NCBI RefSeq assembly: GCF_900019265.1
Contig: NZ_CYGX02000005.1
Coordinates: forward strand, 124,001 to 188,000
Direction: 5' to 3'
DNA length: 64,000 nt
From: Paraburkholderia ribeironis
Lineage (GTDB): Bacteria; Pseudomonadota; Gammaproteobacteria; Burkholderiales; Burkholderiaceae
In this document: positions 17,129 to 25,753 of the stretch, one piece after another
How the letters are laid out: every line of letters begins with the position of its first letter
Numbering within the stretch: the first letter of the stretch is position 1
Program-made: the position numbers and the translations under genes
Notes under the pieces: model-generated
What the model was told of the DNA's origin: nothing
Seen by the model: the letters and a program-made list of their open reading frames with translations, nothing else
The model's database searches: none

Positions 17129-17898
17129 ATCACTTCTCCGCCAGAGATGGAAATGGATTGCCCCGTGATTGCGTCCGAGCCGGGTTGGCACAGCCAAAGC
17201 ACGGCATTGGCGACCTGCTCGGGACTCACGAAGCGGTGTTGCGGATTCGAGCGCAGCAAGGTCTCGCGCGCTTGCTGTTCGGTGCGCGAGGTCTTGCTGG
17301 TGATCTGTTCGAGCGATGCGTGCAGCAGTTCGGTCTCCGTGTAACCAGGGCAGACGGCATTGACCGTGATGCCTTTGGTCGCGACTTCGAGCGCGAGTGA
17401 GCGCGTGAGACCGATCACGCCGTGTTTCGCGGCGCAGTAGGCGGCGACGTACGCGTAGCCGATCTGCCCCGCCGTGCTGGCGACATTGACGATGCGGCCG
17501 CGACCGCGTTCGAGCATGCCGGGCAGCACTGCGCGTGTGCCGAGAAACACGCCGGTGAGATTCACGTCGAGCATGCGCTGCCAGAGCGCCGCGTCGGTGT
17601 GCGTGAACGGGGCGGCTTGCGCCTGGCCTGCATTGTTGACGAGGATATCGACCGGGCCTGCTTGGCCGAACGCATCCATGACCGACGCTTCCTGCGTCAC
17701 ATCCACCCCGATGCACGCGACGTCGCCCAGCGCCCGGCACTTGTCGCGTTGCAGCTCGAGCCGCTGCACGTTGCGGCCCATCAAGGTGACGCGTGCGCCG
17801 GCGCGCAACAGCGCTTCTGCGACCGCTGCGCCGATGCCGCTGCCACCGCCGGTGACGACGGCATGCTGTCCCGCAAGCGGGGAGATAGGCGTATTCAC
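17125..17898 (-). CDS. Short-chain dehydrogenase/reductase
   Basis: 257 residues from GTG 17898, overlapping the upstream monooxygenase stop (GTGA); the longer open frame upstream is a shadow. Rossmann motif [16 protein letters not shown] near residue 15, NNAG at about 90, Ser in [11 protein letters not shown] and the YCAAK catalytic pair near residue 155. It oxidises a hydroxyacyl-CoA, or reduces a keto group, with NAD(P). Its position right after the monooxygenase/reductase suits an early ring-alcohol oxidation. Confidence 0.92.
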   Translation of the reverse strand: MNTPISPLAGQHAVVTGGGSGIGAAVAEALLRAGARVTLMGRNVQRLELQRDKCRALGDVACIGVDVTQEASVMDAFGQAGPVDILVNNAGQAQAAPFTHTDAALWQRMLDVNLTGVFLGTRAVLPGMLERGRGRIVNVASTAGQIGYAYVAAYCAAKHGVIGLTRSLALEVATKGITVNAVCPGYTETELLHASLEQITSKTSRTEQQARETLLRSNPQHRFVSPEQVANAVLWLCQPGSDAITGQSISISGGEVM

Positions 17899-20267
17899 GT
17901 GGTCCCTTCTGCGCGTCCTGCGCGTTCTTGCGGCGACAGGCCGGCGTTCGCGGCCGCGAGCGCACGCTCGCGTTCCAGATTGCGTTCCAGTTGCGACTTC
18001 GCCGCGGTGTAGGGCTTCGGCCATGCCACGTCCAGATAGCCGATCTTCGCCGCTTCGTTCAGCGTCCATGACGGATTCGCCAGATGCGGACGCGCAATCG
18101 CGCACAGGTCCGCGCGACCCGCGGCGATGATGCTGTTCACGTGATCCGCCTCGGAGATCGCGCCGACCGCGATGGTCGCGATACCGGCTTCGTTACGCAC
18201 GCGGTCGGCAAACGGCGTCTGGAACATGCGGCCGTAGACGGGCTTTTCTTCCTTGCTGACCTGTCCCGACGACACGTCGATGATGTCGGCGCCCGCCGCC
18301 TTGAAGGCTCGTGCGATCCGTACGGCGTCGTCCGGTGTGGTGCCGCCTTCGACCCAATCGTGCGCGGAGATGCGCACCGAAATCGGCTTGTCTTGCGGCC
18401 AGACGGCTCGGATCGCGTGGAAGACCTGCAGCGGATAGCGCAAGCGGTTTTCGAGCGAGCCGCCGTATTCGTCGGTGCGATGGTTGGTCAGCGGCGACAG
18501 GAAGCTCGACAGGAAATAGCCGTGTGCGCAGTGCAGTTCGAGCCAGTCGAAACCGGCTTCGACCGACATGCGCGTCGCCTTGACGAATTGCGCTTCGATT
18601 TCGCGCAGTTCGTCGTGCGTGGCCTCGCGCGAATGCTGGCTGACGCCGCGCAGATACTGTTGCGGCGATGCCGAAACGAGCGGCCAGTTGCCTTCCGCGA
18701 GCGGCTGATCGATGCCTTCCCACGCCACACGCGTCGAGCCTTTCGCGCCGGAGTGGCCGAGCTGAATGCCGATTTTCGCATCAGACTGACGATGCACGAG
18801 ATCGACGATCCGCTTCCACGCCGTGAGATGCTCGGGTGCATACATGCCGGGACAGGCGGGCGTGATGCGCGCTTCGGGCGACACGCAGGTCATTTCCGTC
18901 ATCACCAGCGCGGCGCCGCCCATCGCGCGAGCGCCGAGATGCACCAGGTGATAGTCGCCGGCGATGCCGTCGACCGCCGAGTATTGCGCCATTGGCGACA
19001 CCACCACGCGGTTTTTCAGCGTGACGCCGCGCAACGTGAATGGCGTGAACATCGGCGGGACGGAATGCTTGTCCGGCGTGCGTTGCACGCCTGAACGCCG
19101 GGCCAGCCAGTCTTCGAAGCCCGACAGATAGCGCGCGTCGCGTTCGCGCAGATTTTCGTGCGAGATGCGCTGCGAGCGCGTGAGCAGCGAATACGCGAAC
19201 TGTTCCGGCTCGAACGACGTATAGCGGTCGACGTGCTCGAACCATTCCGTCGAATTGCGCGCGGCGTTCTGGATGCGCAACACGTCGATGCTGCGTACCT
19301 CGGTGTAGTGCTTCAGCGCGGCGGGCAAATCGCCGGGATGGGCGCCGATGCTGTTGGCAAGTTCGATGGCGTCTTCGAGCGCGAGCTTGGTGCCCGAGCC
19401 GATCGAGAAGTGGGCGGTATGCGCGGCGTCGCCCATCAGGACGATCGGCGTTTGCGTGCCGTTCGCGTTGCGGCGCCAATGCACCCATTCTTCGTTGACC
19501 ACGCGGGGGAAACGGATCCATTGCGACGAGCCGCGCAAATGCGCGGCGTTCGACATCAGCGCGTTGCCGTCCAGGTACTTCGCAAACAGCTTTTCGCAGA
19601 AGGCGATGCTGTCTTCCTTGCTCATCTCGTCGAGACCGGCGGCGCGCCAGACGCGCTCGGGCGTCTCGACGATGAACGTGGACGTCTGATCGTCGAAGCG
19701 ATAGGCGTGCGCCTGGAACCAGCCGAATTCGGTTTGCTCGAACGCGAAGGTGAAGGCGTCGAACAGCTTTCTGGTGCCAAGCCAGACGAAGCGGCAGTCG
19801 CGCGTGTCGATGTCCGGCCGATAGGTGGCCGCGTACTTTTGCCGGATCGCGCTGTTCAGGCCGTCGCAGGCGATGATCAGGTCGGCTTCGTAGACGCTGT
19901 CGTCGCTCACCTGGGTTTCGAACACCAGCTTGACGCCGAGTTCTTCGCAGCGCGCCTGCAGGATATTCAGCAGACGCTTACGGCCGATGCCGCAGAACCC
20001 ATGACCCGACGAGCGGATTTGCTGGCCGCGGAAATTGATTTCGATATCGTCCCAATGATTGAACGCGTCGAGGATCGCGTCGGCGCTGGGCGCGTCGGCG
20101 GCCCGCAGGTTGCCGAGCGTCTGGTCGGAGAACACGACGCCCCAGCCGAAAGTGTCATAAGGACGGTTGCGTTCGACGACCGTGACTTCGTGATCCGGAT
20201 TGCGGACTTTCATCAACAGACCGAAGTACAACCCGGCCGGACCGCCGCCGATACAGACAATGCGCAT
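17895..20267 (-). CDS. Bifunctional FAD monooxygenase / OYE-like reductase (2-aminobenzoyl-CoA type)
   Basis: 790 residues with two domains. Residues 1-380 form a class A flavin hydroxylase: [16 protein letters not shown] at the N-terminus, and [26 protein letters not shown] near residue 285. Residues about 405-770 form an Old Yellow Enzyme-like flavoprotein: [43 protein letters not shown]. This architecture is that of 2-aminobenzoyl-CoA monooxygenase/reductase of Azoarcus and of salicylyl-CoA 5-hydroxylases. RidA and a benzoate-type CoA ligase in the operon favour the aminobenzoyl-CoA reading: hydroxylation followed by reductive dearomatisation of the ring. It is the first gene of the leftward operon. 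Confidence 0.88.
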   Translation of the reverse strand: MRIVCIGGGPAGLYFGLLMKVRNPDHEVTVVERNRPYDTFGWGVVFSDQTLGNLRAADAPSADAILDAFNHWDDIEINFRGQQIRSSGHGFCGIGRKRLLNILQARCEELGVKLVFETQVSDDSVYEADLIIACDGLNSAIRQKYAATYRPDIDTRDCRFVWLGTRKLFDAFTFAFEQTEFGWFQAHAYRFDDQTSTFIVETPERVWRAAGLDEMSKEDSIAFCEKLFAKYLDGNALMSNAAHLRGSSQWIRFPRVVNEEWVHWRRNANGTQTPIVLMGDAAHTAHFSIGSGTKLALEDAIELANSIGAHPGDLPAALKHYTEVRSIDVLRIQNAARNSTEWFEHVDRYTSFEPEQFAYSLLTRSQRISHENLRERDARYLSGFEDWLARRSGVQRTPDKHSVPPMFTPFTLRGVTLKNRVVVSPMAQYSAVDGIAGDYHLVHLGARAMGGAALVMTEMTCVSPEARITPACPGMYAPEHLTAWKRIVDLVHRQSDAKIGIQLGHSGAKGSTRVAWEGIDQPLAEGNWPLVSASPQQYLRGVSQHSREATHDELREIEAQFVKATRMSVEAGFDWLELHCAHGYFLSSFLSPLTNHRTDEYGGSLENRLRYPLQVFHAIRAVWPQDKPISVRISAHDWVEGGTTPDDAVRIARAFKAAGADIIDVSSGQVSKEEKPVYGRMFQTPFADRVRNEAGIATIAVGAISEADHVNSIIAAGRADLCAIARPHLANPSWTLNEAAKIGYLDVAWPKPYTAAKSQLERNLERERALAAANAGLSPQERAGRAEGTT

Positions 20268-20300
20268 GCTGGCTCCCCCAATGTGGATTCTGCTCTTGGG

Positions 20301-20340
20301 GTTAATTTAGACCTAGATAGTTTAGATGTCAAGTAAATAT
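20301..20340. promoter_or_regulatory. Candidate operator/promoter of the aminobenzoate operon
   Basis: An AT-rich island about 34-73 bp upstream of the operon's first start codon. TTTAGA occurs at 20306 and again at 20321, exactly 15 bp apart, with TAGATAG between them and GTAAAT at the right edge. The location suits a site for the operon's MarR protein. No clean inverted repeat is visible. The rest of the gap, 20341-20506, shows nothing else. Confidence 0.35.
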
Positions 20341-20506
20341 CGGGGGATAGGGGGCGCCGGCAGGTTTTGATTGATCTGAAATAAGAAAGTCGGTCGGAAC
20401 GAAATAAGGACGGTCGAGGACCGTCCGCCTGGACCGAAGGGGAAGCGCCGTGCTGCAGGCCGTGATTTCAAGGCAACGCCCGTTAAACCGTGGCGCGGCT
20501 AATACC

Positions 20507-20818
20507 TCAAGGAGCCTTTGCGTCGCCCTCGGTCACCGAGTCAACCTGAATAGCGGGCAGCCCTGACGGCACAGCGTTGGCGGCGACATGCCCCGTGACA
20601 TGCACGATTCTGTTTTGCAGTTTCATTGCCGAGGCGCGCTCGACCCCGACAAGCTGCCAGACCTTTGCGCTAGTCGACACGACCGGATACGTGAACGGCT
20701 CGTTACCGCGAATCGTCAGCGTACCTCGTACCTCCACCTTGTCGCCGACATGCGGCGTGCCTGCGCAGGCCGTGCCGACGCTGAGAACGAACAGGGAAAG
20801 AATCAGTTTTCTGAGCAT
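20507..20818 (-). CDS. Small exported protein of unknown function
   Basis: 103 residues from ATG 20818. MLRKLILSLFVLSVGTACA is a signal peptide with an Ala-Cys-Ala cleavage site. The mature part is about 85 residues of beta-strand-like sequence (GDKVEVRGTLTIRGNEPFTYPVV, NRIVHVTGHVA) that could be an OB-like barrel. The ribosome site is weak. It lies downstream of the M30 peptidase on the same strand, but a terminator separates the two. No function can be assigned. Confidence 0.65.
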   Translation of the reverse strand: MLRKLILSLFVLSVGTACAGTPHVGDKVEVRGTLTIRGNEPFTYPVVSTSAKVWQLVGVERASAMKLQNRIVHVTGHVAANAVPSGLPAIQVDSVTEGDAKAP

Positions 20819-20882
20819 AGGGGCTGTCAAAGGCTGTGCAAGTGCATAGCGAGAAGCTTTTGGCCTGCGACCATCTTGCAGG

Positions 20883-20912
20883 AAAAAAGCCGTCCCGGAA
20901 AGGAGACGGCTT
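20883..20912 (-). terminator. Rho-independent terminator of the M30 peptidase gene
   Basis: AAGCCGTC (20887-20894) and GACGGCTT (20905-20912) form an 8-bp stem. On the minus strand the stem is followed by a run of six T (20888-20883). It lies 47 bp past the peptidase stop. Confidence 0.85.
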
Positions 20913-20958
20913 CTGGAATGAAACTGGCGCGAACTCGTCGCGCCGCTGCGTTCCAGCG

Positions 20959-22728
20959 TTACTGCACAACCACCGACAACGTCACACCCGGCGGAAGCGT
21001 CACCGTTTCCCGATAGCTGCTCGACACGTTTGCGCGCACGGCCGGCAGGCTGGCGTAGCCAAGCAGGATGCCCGGCGATGTCGACGGCAGGTCACGCGTC
21101 ATCGTCGACGGGTCGATGGACGGCAGCGTGAAGCCACCTTCCGAGCGCGACGGGAATCCGTACTGGCTCATGTTTGCGCCGAACGGGATTTGCCCACTGG
21201 CCGCGACGGTGAAATGCCGCAACTCTTGCGCCACGCTCGAGCCCGGGCGGACCTGGTTGATGGCGTCGTTCAGGATGTCGATCGATGCCGTCGCATTCTT
21301 GTCGTTCAGCAAGGTCTTGTAGAAGGTCAGACCGAGCTGGCGATTCAGAAAGCCGCCGAACGAACCATTCGTCGTGTAGCTGTCGCAAGTCGTGCCGCCT
21401 ACGATCCACGTCGTCAGGCCGCAGGTATAGCTGCCGTGGCCGTTGTACGTCAGGTAGTCGCTGAAGCGACCGTCTCGTACTGAGTTGAAGGTAGGATCGA
21501 TATTGAAGCTCACCCAGTCTTCCATCATCATGGCCGTGGTCTCTTCGAGCCACGTGTCATACGCGTATTGCGCGCCCATCAGCATGTCGCGACGGTAGAA
21601 GTTCTGCATGTGCGTGCTCTCGTGCGCCATCACGGTCTGCATTACCTGCATGCCTGTGGTGCCTGCCAGATACAGGGTCTCGGAGTCCAGATAGAGCGAC
21701 AGGTCCGAGTTGCTGAGTGACGTCAGCGAGCCGCTACCCTGGTTGACGAAATTATTCATCGCCCAGAAGTAACCGACGGTCCCGTAAGGCTGCCCGTCAT
21801 GGTTGAAGTTCGCCACGACGAGGTCCACCGGTTGGCCGGCGGGAATCATGCCCGTGGCGGTGACCGTACCCCAGAAGGGGCCGCCCACGCCCGTGACCAT
21901 GTCATACACGCCGCCTGCGCCGGCGTAATTCTGCAGAAGCGTACTGACGATGGCCGGAGTGATTTTCCCCGTGCCGTACTCAGTCGTTTCGACCCAGAGG
22001 TTGACCTTCGTGAGGTCGGCAGTCGTGGCCGTAGCCTGAAGCGTCATGTGGCGCTGGGATCCATCCGCCAGCCAGAAGTCGCGAAGGTCGCCGACGTTGT
22101 AGGTGATCACGGAACGTTGCACTCTACTGACGACATCGGCCGCCGCAGCGGTACCCGGCGTCGATTGCTGCTTGACCAGCGCTTTCCAGCCGTTCGTATT
22201 GAATTCGCGGACGGCCGTCATGTGCGGGTCTTCGGCGACAGTCGAGCGTTGCGTCGACGCCTTGGCGACGACATCAGCTGCCGACATCACGCTTGCGCTG
22301 ATGGACACCGCTGGCATCGTCTGGTTGCTGCTGCTTTCGTTGGTGTACACGAGTGTCACAGTGCGTCCGGTCGCACCGTTGATAGCGACGTTGACCGTCT
22401 CGTTCTGCGTGCTCGTGTTGAGCGCTTGCCACAAGCCCACGCCGCTGCCGGAGTAGGTCGAGTCGTCGGCCGCGCCACAGTGGCTGCATGCCGCGTGAAG
22501 CTTGCCGTCGGCTGCCGGCGTGGTGGTAACGGGCGCAAGGGATGAACCGGTGTTCGTTGTGCCGGAGGCGGTATTGGCTGTGCCGCTACTTCCACTTCCA
22601 CCACTTCCACTTCCACTTCCACTTCCACCACCGCCGCCACCTCCGCCACCGCCGCATGCTGAAAGGCCTGCCGCCAGGGAGACTATCGCAATTGCCCCAA
22701 AAACAGACTTCAAGCGTTTGATGCGCAT
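20959..22728 (-). CDS. M30-family zinc metallopeptidase lipoprotein
   Basis: 589 residues. The N-terminus is a lipoprotein signal ending LAAGLSACGG, so the mature protein is probably anchored in the outer membrane. A Gly run and a Gly-Ser linker follow (about residues 27-48). The metal site HESTH sits in VMAHESTHMQNFYRR near residue 370, with a nearby candidate third ligand in WLEETTAMMMED. This matches hyicolysin-type M30 peptidases. It would act on extracellular or surface proteins. A terminator follows it at 20883-20912. Confidence 0.85.
   Translation of the reverse strand: MRIKRLKSVFGAIAIVSLAAGLSACGGGGGGGGGGSGSGSGSGGSGSSGTANTASGTTNTGSSLAPVTTTPAADGKLHAACSHCGAADDSTYSGSGVGLWQALNTSTQNETVNVAINGATGRTVTLVYTNESSSNQTMPAVSISASVMSAADVVAKASTQRSTVAEDPHMTAVREFNTNGWKALVKQQSTPGTAAAADVVSRVQRSVITYNVGDLRDFWLADGSQRHMTLQATATTADLTKVNLWVETTEYGTGKITPAIVSTLLQNYAGAGGVYDMVTGVGGPFWGTVTATGMIPAGQPVDLVVANFNHDGQPYGTVGYFWAMNNFVNQGSGSLTSLSNSDLSLYLDSETLYLAGTTGMQVMQTVMAHESTHMQNFYRRDMLMGAQYAYDTWLEETTAMMMEDWVSFNIDPTFNSVRDGRFSDYLTYNGHGSYTCGLTTWIVGGTTCDSYTTNGSFGGFLNRQLGLTFYKTLLNDKNATASIDILNDAINQVRPGSSVAQELRHFTVAASGQIPFGANMSQYGFPSRSEGGFTLPSIDPSTMTRDLPSTSPGILLGYASLPAVRANVSSSYRETVTLPPGVTLSVVVQ
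22588..22655. repeat. Hexanucleotide microsatellite and Gly-codon run inside the M30 gene
   Basis: The 6-bp unit TTCCAC repeats about six times with one interruption, followed by repeated CCR/CCG triplets. On the coding strand they give Gly-Ser pairs and about ten Gly codons. Gain or loss of 6-bp units would keep the frame and only alter linker length. Confidence 0.8.
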
Positions 22729-23290
22729 CCTGTTGCTTCTCCATTACGGCTTCGTGCCGTTTAAAAGTTTCTCGTCCTTATGGGGCGGCTGCTTTGTTTC
22801 TGGACCGTCTGGCGACGGCCAGCAAGCAGGGTGCTGGTTCAGCTCTGGACCGGGCCAATTCCTGGTGGCAACGACTACTCCCCGAACGGTCGCGAGCCTC
22901 GACATGCACTCAACCTTTATCGGCAAAAAGATTTTGTAATTTAGGGTAAGGAGTGAATTGGGTGACGCCGGAAATTCGGACAGGGCGATGAGTGGAACTA
23001 CGAGAATCTGAACCCGGCGTAATGCCGGCGAAGGAAAAAGATTGGCGGCCTCTATTGCGTATAGGTCAGAACATGACGTTCGTCCGCAACCTATCCTGAA
23101 AGCATTGACGAAGCGTTCTGTAAGCTTGCGAATTGGCCTGAGCCAGTACACGCGAAGCGCCGAAATTTATATGGGTTCTGCTTGGCGATGCGTGTTGACT
23201 GCCGCTTGAAGCCGTGCCTAAAATCATCAATCTTCACAAATGAGGCCGATGCCTTGGACACCTGCAGTAGCCGACCTTCGAACTGTTTGA
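22729..23290. other. Long gap upstream of the M30 gene
   Basis: About 560 bases with no supported gene; a leftward frame at 22744-23151 has no ribosome site or known domain. The stretch 22790-22890 is rich in short hairpins, for example GGACCGTC with GACGGCC, and CCAGCA with TGCTGG. It would be the 5' untranslated part of the leftward peptidase mRNA. On that strand a GGGGAGTAG string occurs at about 22883-22875. Confidence 0.35.
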
Positions 23291-23350
23291 CTGCCTGACC
23301 GGCAGGACGTCCAGCGCCTCTTCTTTCCGCGCCGTCCTGCCAGCAGGCAG
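23291..23350. promoter_or_regulatory. Long stem-loop at the start of the metal-operon leader
   Basis: CTGCCTG (23291-23297) pairs with CAGGCAG (23344-23350), and GGCAGGACG (23301-23309) pairs with CGTCCTGCC (23333-23341). This makes a 16-bp, two-part stem with a small internal loop and a 23-base apex. No T run follows, so it is not a simple terminator. It may be part of the 5' leader of the transporter operon. Confidence 0.5.
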
Positions 23351-23490
23351 GCGGTGCGCGCCGTCGCAACACTCCCCGTGCACCTTGATTAGCGCCATTC
23401 GGGCAGCGCGTTTGCGCGTCCTGATGGCATTGGATTCGCGAGCGCTCACTCGCGGCCGCATCCGTTCGCGCCTGACCGTGGCGGGGGCGG

Positions 23491-23513
23491 GCGCGTGGAT
23501 AAACGCGTTTTTT
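23491..23513 (+). terminator. Terminator-like hairpin ahead of the leader peptide
   Basis: CGCGT (23492-23496) and ACGCG (23503-23507) form a short GC stem directly followed by six T (23508-23513). It ends 27 bp before the leader-peptide start. It could end an upstream transcript or act as an attenuator in the operon leader. Confidence 0.5.
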
Positions 23514-23540
23514 CGCAGCACAGACAAACAAGGAGCCGAA

Positions 23541-23606
23541 ATGCCGGACAGTGACAGTTACCCCATACGCCGCTCACCTCAATCGTTACCTGAGGAAAGC
23601 GAGTAG
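23541..23606 (+). CDS. Putative 21-residue Pro/Asp leader peptide
   Basis: ATG 23541 with a strong AAGGAG 6 bp upstream. The peptide MPDSDSYPIRRSPQSLPEES-E has four prolines and two Asp in its first 13 residues. This recalls enterobacterial MgtL (acidic/Pro N-terminus followed by Arg), whose translation reports cytosolic Mg2+. It lies in a structured leader ahead of an NRAMP-related transporter and MgtC. It is too short for homology evidence, so the regulatory role is inferred from composition and context. Confidence 0.5.
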   Translation: MPDSDSYPIRRSPQSLPEESE

Positions 23607-23636
23607 ACCGCTGTCGCCGCGCTCATGACGCCCGGC

Positions 23637-23686
23637 CTCCGTGTCCGCTGGCTTTCCGCGCAACGCGTCAAGCCAGACGCACGGAG
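23637..23686 (+). promoter_or_regulatory. Hairpin that sequesters the ribosome site of the next ORF
   Basis: CTCCGTG (23637-23643) pairs with CACGGAG (23680-23686), and inside it CTGGCTT (23648-23654) pairs with AAGCCAG (23670-23676). The GGAG of the outer stem (23683-23686) is the ribosome site for ATG 23694. Stem formation would block translation, so this is a candidate switch in the Mg-type leader. Confidence 0.6.
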
Positions 23687-23693
23687 ATACGTC

Positions 23694-23834
23694 ATGAACT
23701 TCCTTCTTCTGTCGCAACTGCCGCGCATTCAAGCCTCGCGCAGCCACTACGACGCGATGCCGTCACTGGGCGTGCGCCGCCAGCCACAGCGCGTTAGTGC
23801 ATTCTGGCGCCGCCTCAAGGCCTTCGTTTATTAA
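23694..23834 (+). CDS. 46-residue small ORF in the transporter leader
   Basis: ATG 23694 to TAA 23832-23834. The sequence is basic (MNFLLLSQLPRIQASRSHYDAM..., ending WRRLKAFVY). It has no signal peptide or recognised domain. Its ribosome site lies inside the preceding hairpin, so translation is probably conditional. It ends 100 bp before the transporter gene. It may be a second leader peptide or a small partner of the transporter. Confidence 0.5.
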   Translation: MNFLLLSQLPRIQASRSHYDAMPSLGVRRQPQRVSAFWRRLKAFVY

Positions 23835-23934
23835 GTAGCAGGTTGCTTTCCGTCATACGTAAGCGCTGCACTCGCCCTTCGTATGGCGGTGATGCGCGCA
23901 CGACGGTTCGTTCATATCTCGGGGAGAAAATAAA

Positions 23935-25602
23935 ATGTCCACGCCATCGAATATCTCACCACGCAGCGTCGTGTCCGAACGCAGCGCAGTCCTCGATTCG
24001 GCCCACCTTGGCGATATCACGGGCGCGTTCGGCACGATTGCCCATCACGACACCGCGCCGCGCACCAATTGGTGGGCGCGTGTTCGTACGCTGCTCGCCA
24101 TCCTTGGGCCCGGCCTCATCGTGATGGTCGGGGACAATGACGCTGGCGCGTTTGGCACCTACACGCAGGCCGGCCAGAACTACGGCACGACCCTGCTGTG
24201 GACCCTGCTGCTGCTGGTCCCGGTTCTGTTCGTCAATCAGGAAATGGTGCTGCGCCTGGGCGCGGTGACAGGTATCGGTCATGCACGCCTTATCTTCGAG
24301 CGCTTTGGCAAGTTCTGGGGTGCCTTCAGTGTCATCGACCTGTTCATCCTCAATGCGCTGACGATTGTCACGGAGTTCATCGGCATCACGTTTGCGCTGA
24401 ACTTTCTCGGCGTCCCGAAGGTCGTGGGAGTTTGCATCGCGGCGGCGCTTACCATGGCTGCGGTCAGTACCGGCAATTTCAGGCGCTTCGAACGATTCGC
24501 GCTCGTGCTCTGCCTGCTGAGCCTGCTGCTGGTTCCCGTGCTGGTGTCGATTCATCCGCCCGTCGGACAGATGACGCGTGACTTCCTGATCCCGAACTGG
24601 CCCGCGCACTCGAGGCTCTCCGACGTGATGCTGCTCGTCATCGGCATCGTGGGCACGACCGTCGCGCCGTGGCAGCTGTTCTTCCAGCAGAGCTACATCA
24701 TCGACAAGCGCATCACGCCGCGCTTCATGAAATACGAAAAGGCCGACCTGTGGATTGGCATCGGCTTCGTGATGATCGGCGCTGTCGCGATGATTTCCTT
24801 CTGTGCGGCGCTCTTTGCAGGCCGTCCCGAGTTCGGCCAGTTCACGGATGCGGGCGAGGTCATCGCCGGGCTGGACAAATATGTCGGCCGCACATCGGCC
24901 ACCATCTTCGCTGTTGCGCTGCTCGACGCGTGCATCATCGGTGCCGCCGCTGTGTCGCTGTCCACGGCCTACGCCATTGGCGACGTCTTCAGGATTCGCC
25001 ACTCGCTGCACCGGGGCGTGAGCGACGCCAAGGGCTTCTATCTCGTGTACTTCGCGATTATTGCCTTTGCCGCTGCGCTCGTACTGATTCCAGGCTGTCC
25101 GCTTGGACTTCTGACGGAAGCGGTGCAGACGCTCGCGGGGGTGCTGCTGCCGAGCGCCACGGTTTTCCTGCTGCTCCTTTGCAATGACCGTGCGGTGCTC
25201 GGTCCGTGGGTGAACTCGAAGGCACTGAACGTGTTTACCGGCGCGGTGGTGTGGGTGCTGGTGATGCTGTCGATCATCCTGACAGCCTCCGTGATGTACC
25301 CGAACATCACGGGGGAGACCATCGGCGCGATACTCATCGGCGGGACCGTGCTTGCGGTGGCGGGCTACGCAGCCACCACACTGCTGCGCAAGAGGCGTGC
25401 TGCTGCGGGAGCAGTCACGGTTGGCGCGCCGGCGCAAAGCCGCCAGTTGCGTGACGTCTGGCGCATGCCGCCGCTCGACGAACTGCCGACGCCCCAGCTA
25501 ACGCTGTCCCAACGCATCTGGATGACCGTGCTGCGCGGCTACCTCGTCATCGCTGTCGGCCTCGTCGTCGTCAAGGTCGTGCAGGTGATGATGCTTCGGT
25601 AG
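23935..25602 (+). CDS. NRAMP-related divalent metal transporter with altered metal site
   Basis: 555 residues with about 11 membrane helices, longer than typical MntH (about 410-430) because of N- and C-terminal cytosolic extensions. The fold is clear (LLAILGPGLIVMVGDNDAGAF; QEMVLRLGAVTG; GIVGTTVAPWQLFFQQS). The canonical helix-1 DPGN reads DAGA and the helix-6 MPHN reads APWQ. Loss of the Met that favours Mn/Fe over hard ions is known to relax selectivity, and in NRAMP-related Mg2+ transporters (NRMT) the site is likewise remodelled. With MgtC downstream and a MgtL-like leader upstream, Mg2+ uptake is the best guess. GGGGAG lies 8 bp before the start. Confidence 0.88.
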   Translation: MSTPSNISPRSVVSERSAVLDSAHLGDITGAFGTIAHHDTAPRTNWWARVRTLLAILGPGLIVMVGDNDAGAFGTYTQAGQNYGTTLLWTLLLLVPVLFVNQEMVLRLGAVTGIGHARLIFERFGKFWGAFSVIDLFILNALTIVTEFIGITFALNFLGVPKVVGVCIAAALTMAAVSTGNFRRFERFALVLCLLSLLLVPVLVSIHPPVGQMTRDFLIPNWPAHSRLSDVMLLVIGIVGTTVAPWQLFFQQSYIIDKRITPRFMKYEKADLWIGIGFVMIGAVAMISFCAALFAGRPEFGQFTDAGEVIAGLDKYVGRTSATIFAVALLDACIIGAAAVSLSTAYAIGDVFRIRHSLHRGVSDAKGFYLVYFAIIAFAAALVLIPGCPLGLLTEAVQTLAGVLLPSATVFLLLLCNDRAVLGPWVNSKALNVFTGAVVWVLVMLSIILTASVMYPNITGETIGAILIGGTVLAVAGYAATTLLRKRRAAAGAVTVGAPAQSRQLRDVWRMPPLDELPTPQLTLSQRIWMTVLRGYLVIAVGLVVVKVVQVMMLR

Positions 25603-25669
25603 GTCAGCCGCACAATGGACCGGCTATTCGGCCCGGTCTGCTGTCCACTTGCCACTGGTACGTCACAGA

Positions 25670-25703
25670 GGTATCGGGATGTCGTGCGCGATATCCCGAT
25701 ACC
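25670..25703. promoter_or_regulatory. Perfect 11-bp inverted repeat between transporter and mgtC
   Basis: GGTATCGGGAT (25670-25680) and ATCCCGATACC (25693-25703) form a perfect stem with a 12-base loop. No T tract follows. In mRNA it could act as an intercistronic processing or stabilising hairpin. In DNA it could be an operator for mgtC, which starts 51 bp later. Confidence 0.65.
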
Positions 25704-25753
25704 AGCGGTCTGCTGGGCATGGGGCCGCGAGTATTCCTCTACTCCCTGCAAAC

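Noticed and set aside
22780..22890. GGGGAGTAG on the minus strand, as in the start of the yybP-ykoY (Mn2+) riboswitch
   Set aside because: The second conserved loop (CATAC-type) expected in this aptamer is not visible, and the downstream gene is a peptidase, not a metal transporter. A covariance-model search would settle it.
22744..23151. 135-codon leftward ORF upstream of the M30 gene
   Set aside because: No ribosome site, no recognisable domain, and a proline/histidine-rich end typical of reading through structured non-coding DNA.
24279..25437. Possible antisense gene to the NRAMP transporter
   Set aside because: Long antisense frames here follow from high GC at third positions; the protein is His/Asp/Arg-rich with no fold.
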